Assembly (NCBI GenBank): GCA_963920525.1
Contig: OY986436.1
Coordinates: 90,314,496-90,378,495 of the forward strand
Direction: 5' to 3'
Source of the DNA: Dichetophora obliterata
Taxonomy: Eukaryota > Arthropoda > Insecta > Diptera > Sciomyzidae
DNA length: 64,000 nucleotides
The notes below the pieces were generated by a model. The model was given only the letters and a program-made list of their open reading frames with translations, searched no databases and had not been told where the DNA came from. Shown here piece after piece: positions 63,781 to 64,000 of this stretch; the first letter of the stretch is position 1; each line of letters starts with the position of its first letter. A program made the translations under genes and the position numbers.

Positions 63781-64000
<220 letters not shown>

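Overview
The window is AT-rich eukaryotic DNA, most likely from a higher dipteran and possibly a tephritid fruit fly. That view is an inference from spliceosomal introns with GTAAGT-type donors, an insect-type B3GLCT gene, rosa-like (DD41D) mariners, Helentron and DINE-like Helitrons, an S-like Tc1 element and tRNA-derived SINEs. Nothing prokaryotic is present.

One host gene is recognised. Seven minus-strand exons (60564-60254, 60146-60010, 59843-59489, 20718-20586, 20273-20102, 19664-19400, 19221-18901) join in phase into about 563 codons of beta-1,3-glucosyltransferase (B3GLCT). This ER enzyme caps O-fucose on thrombospondin type 1 repeats. The first coding exon with the signal peptide was not found. 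Five introns are 107-437 bp; the intron between 59488 and 20719 is 38,770 bp and holds about 60% of the window.

Layout. 1-18,840 lies downstream of the gene. It holds a broken transposase element (513-2357) hit by Helentrons (2363-8728), a 3.5-kb foldback-like inverted repeat between two Helitron 3' ends (8729-12274), and several MITEs (12.3-17.7 kb). 18,848-20,718 holds the last four exons and the polyadenylation signal. 20,719-59,488 is the mega-intron. It contains a TIR element (22.0-23.4 kb), a retroposed insert with an 11-bp target duplication (23.8 kb), Helitron ends (26 kb), a TAA-flanked TIR element (26.75-29.1 kb), a wrecked mariner (29.7-30.6 kb), a composite transposase element with a Tc1 and a piggyBac-type MITE inside it (30.8-37.1 kb), a non-LTR retrotransposon fragment next to an RpS21 retrocopy (37.9-39.4 kb), a 3.4-kb palindrome (44.9-48.3 kb), a hAT MITE, a piggyBac remnant, a SINE, and a second unusual transposase element (51.0-57.6 kb). 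That last element carries a foldback insertion expanded into about seven 575-bp tandem copies. A nearly intact mariner follows (57.66-58.74 kb). 59,489-60,564 carries three B3GLCT exons. 60,565-64,000 is upstream intron or 5' flank, ending in an AAT microsatellite.

The most notable point is that a presumably functional glycosyltransferase must splice across a long intron containing several long perfect or near-perfect inverted repeats of a single foldback family. Once transcribed, these could fold into long double-stranded RNA. All element and gene names come from reading motifs by eye; no database search was run.
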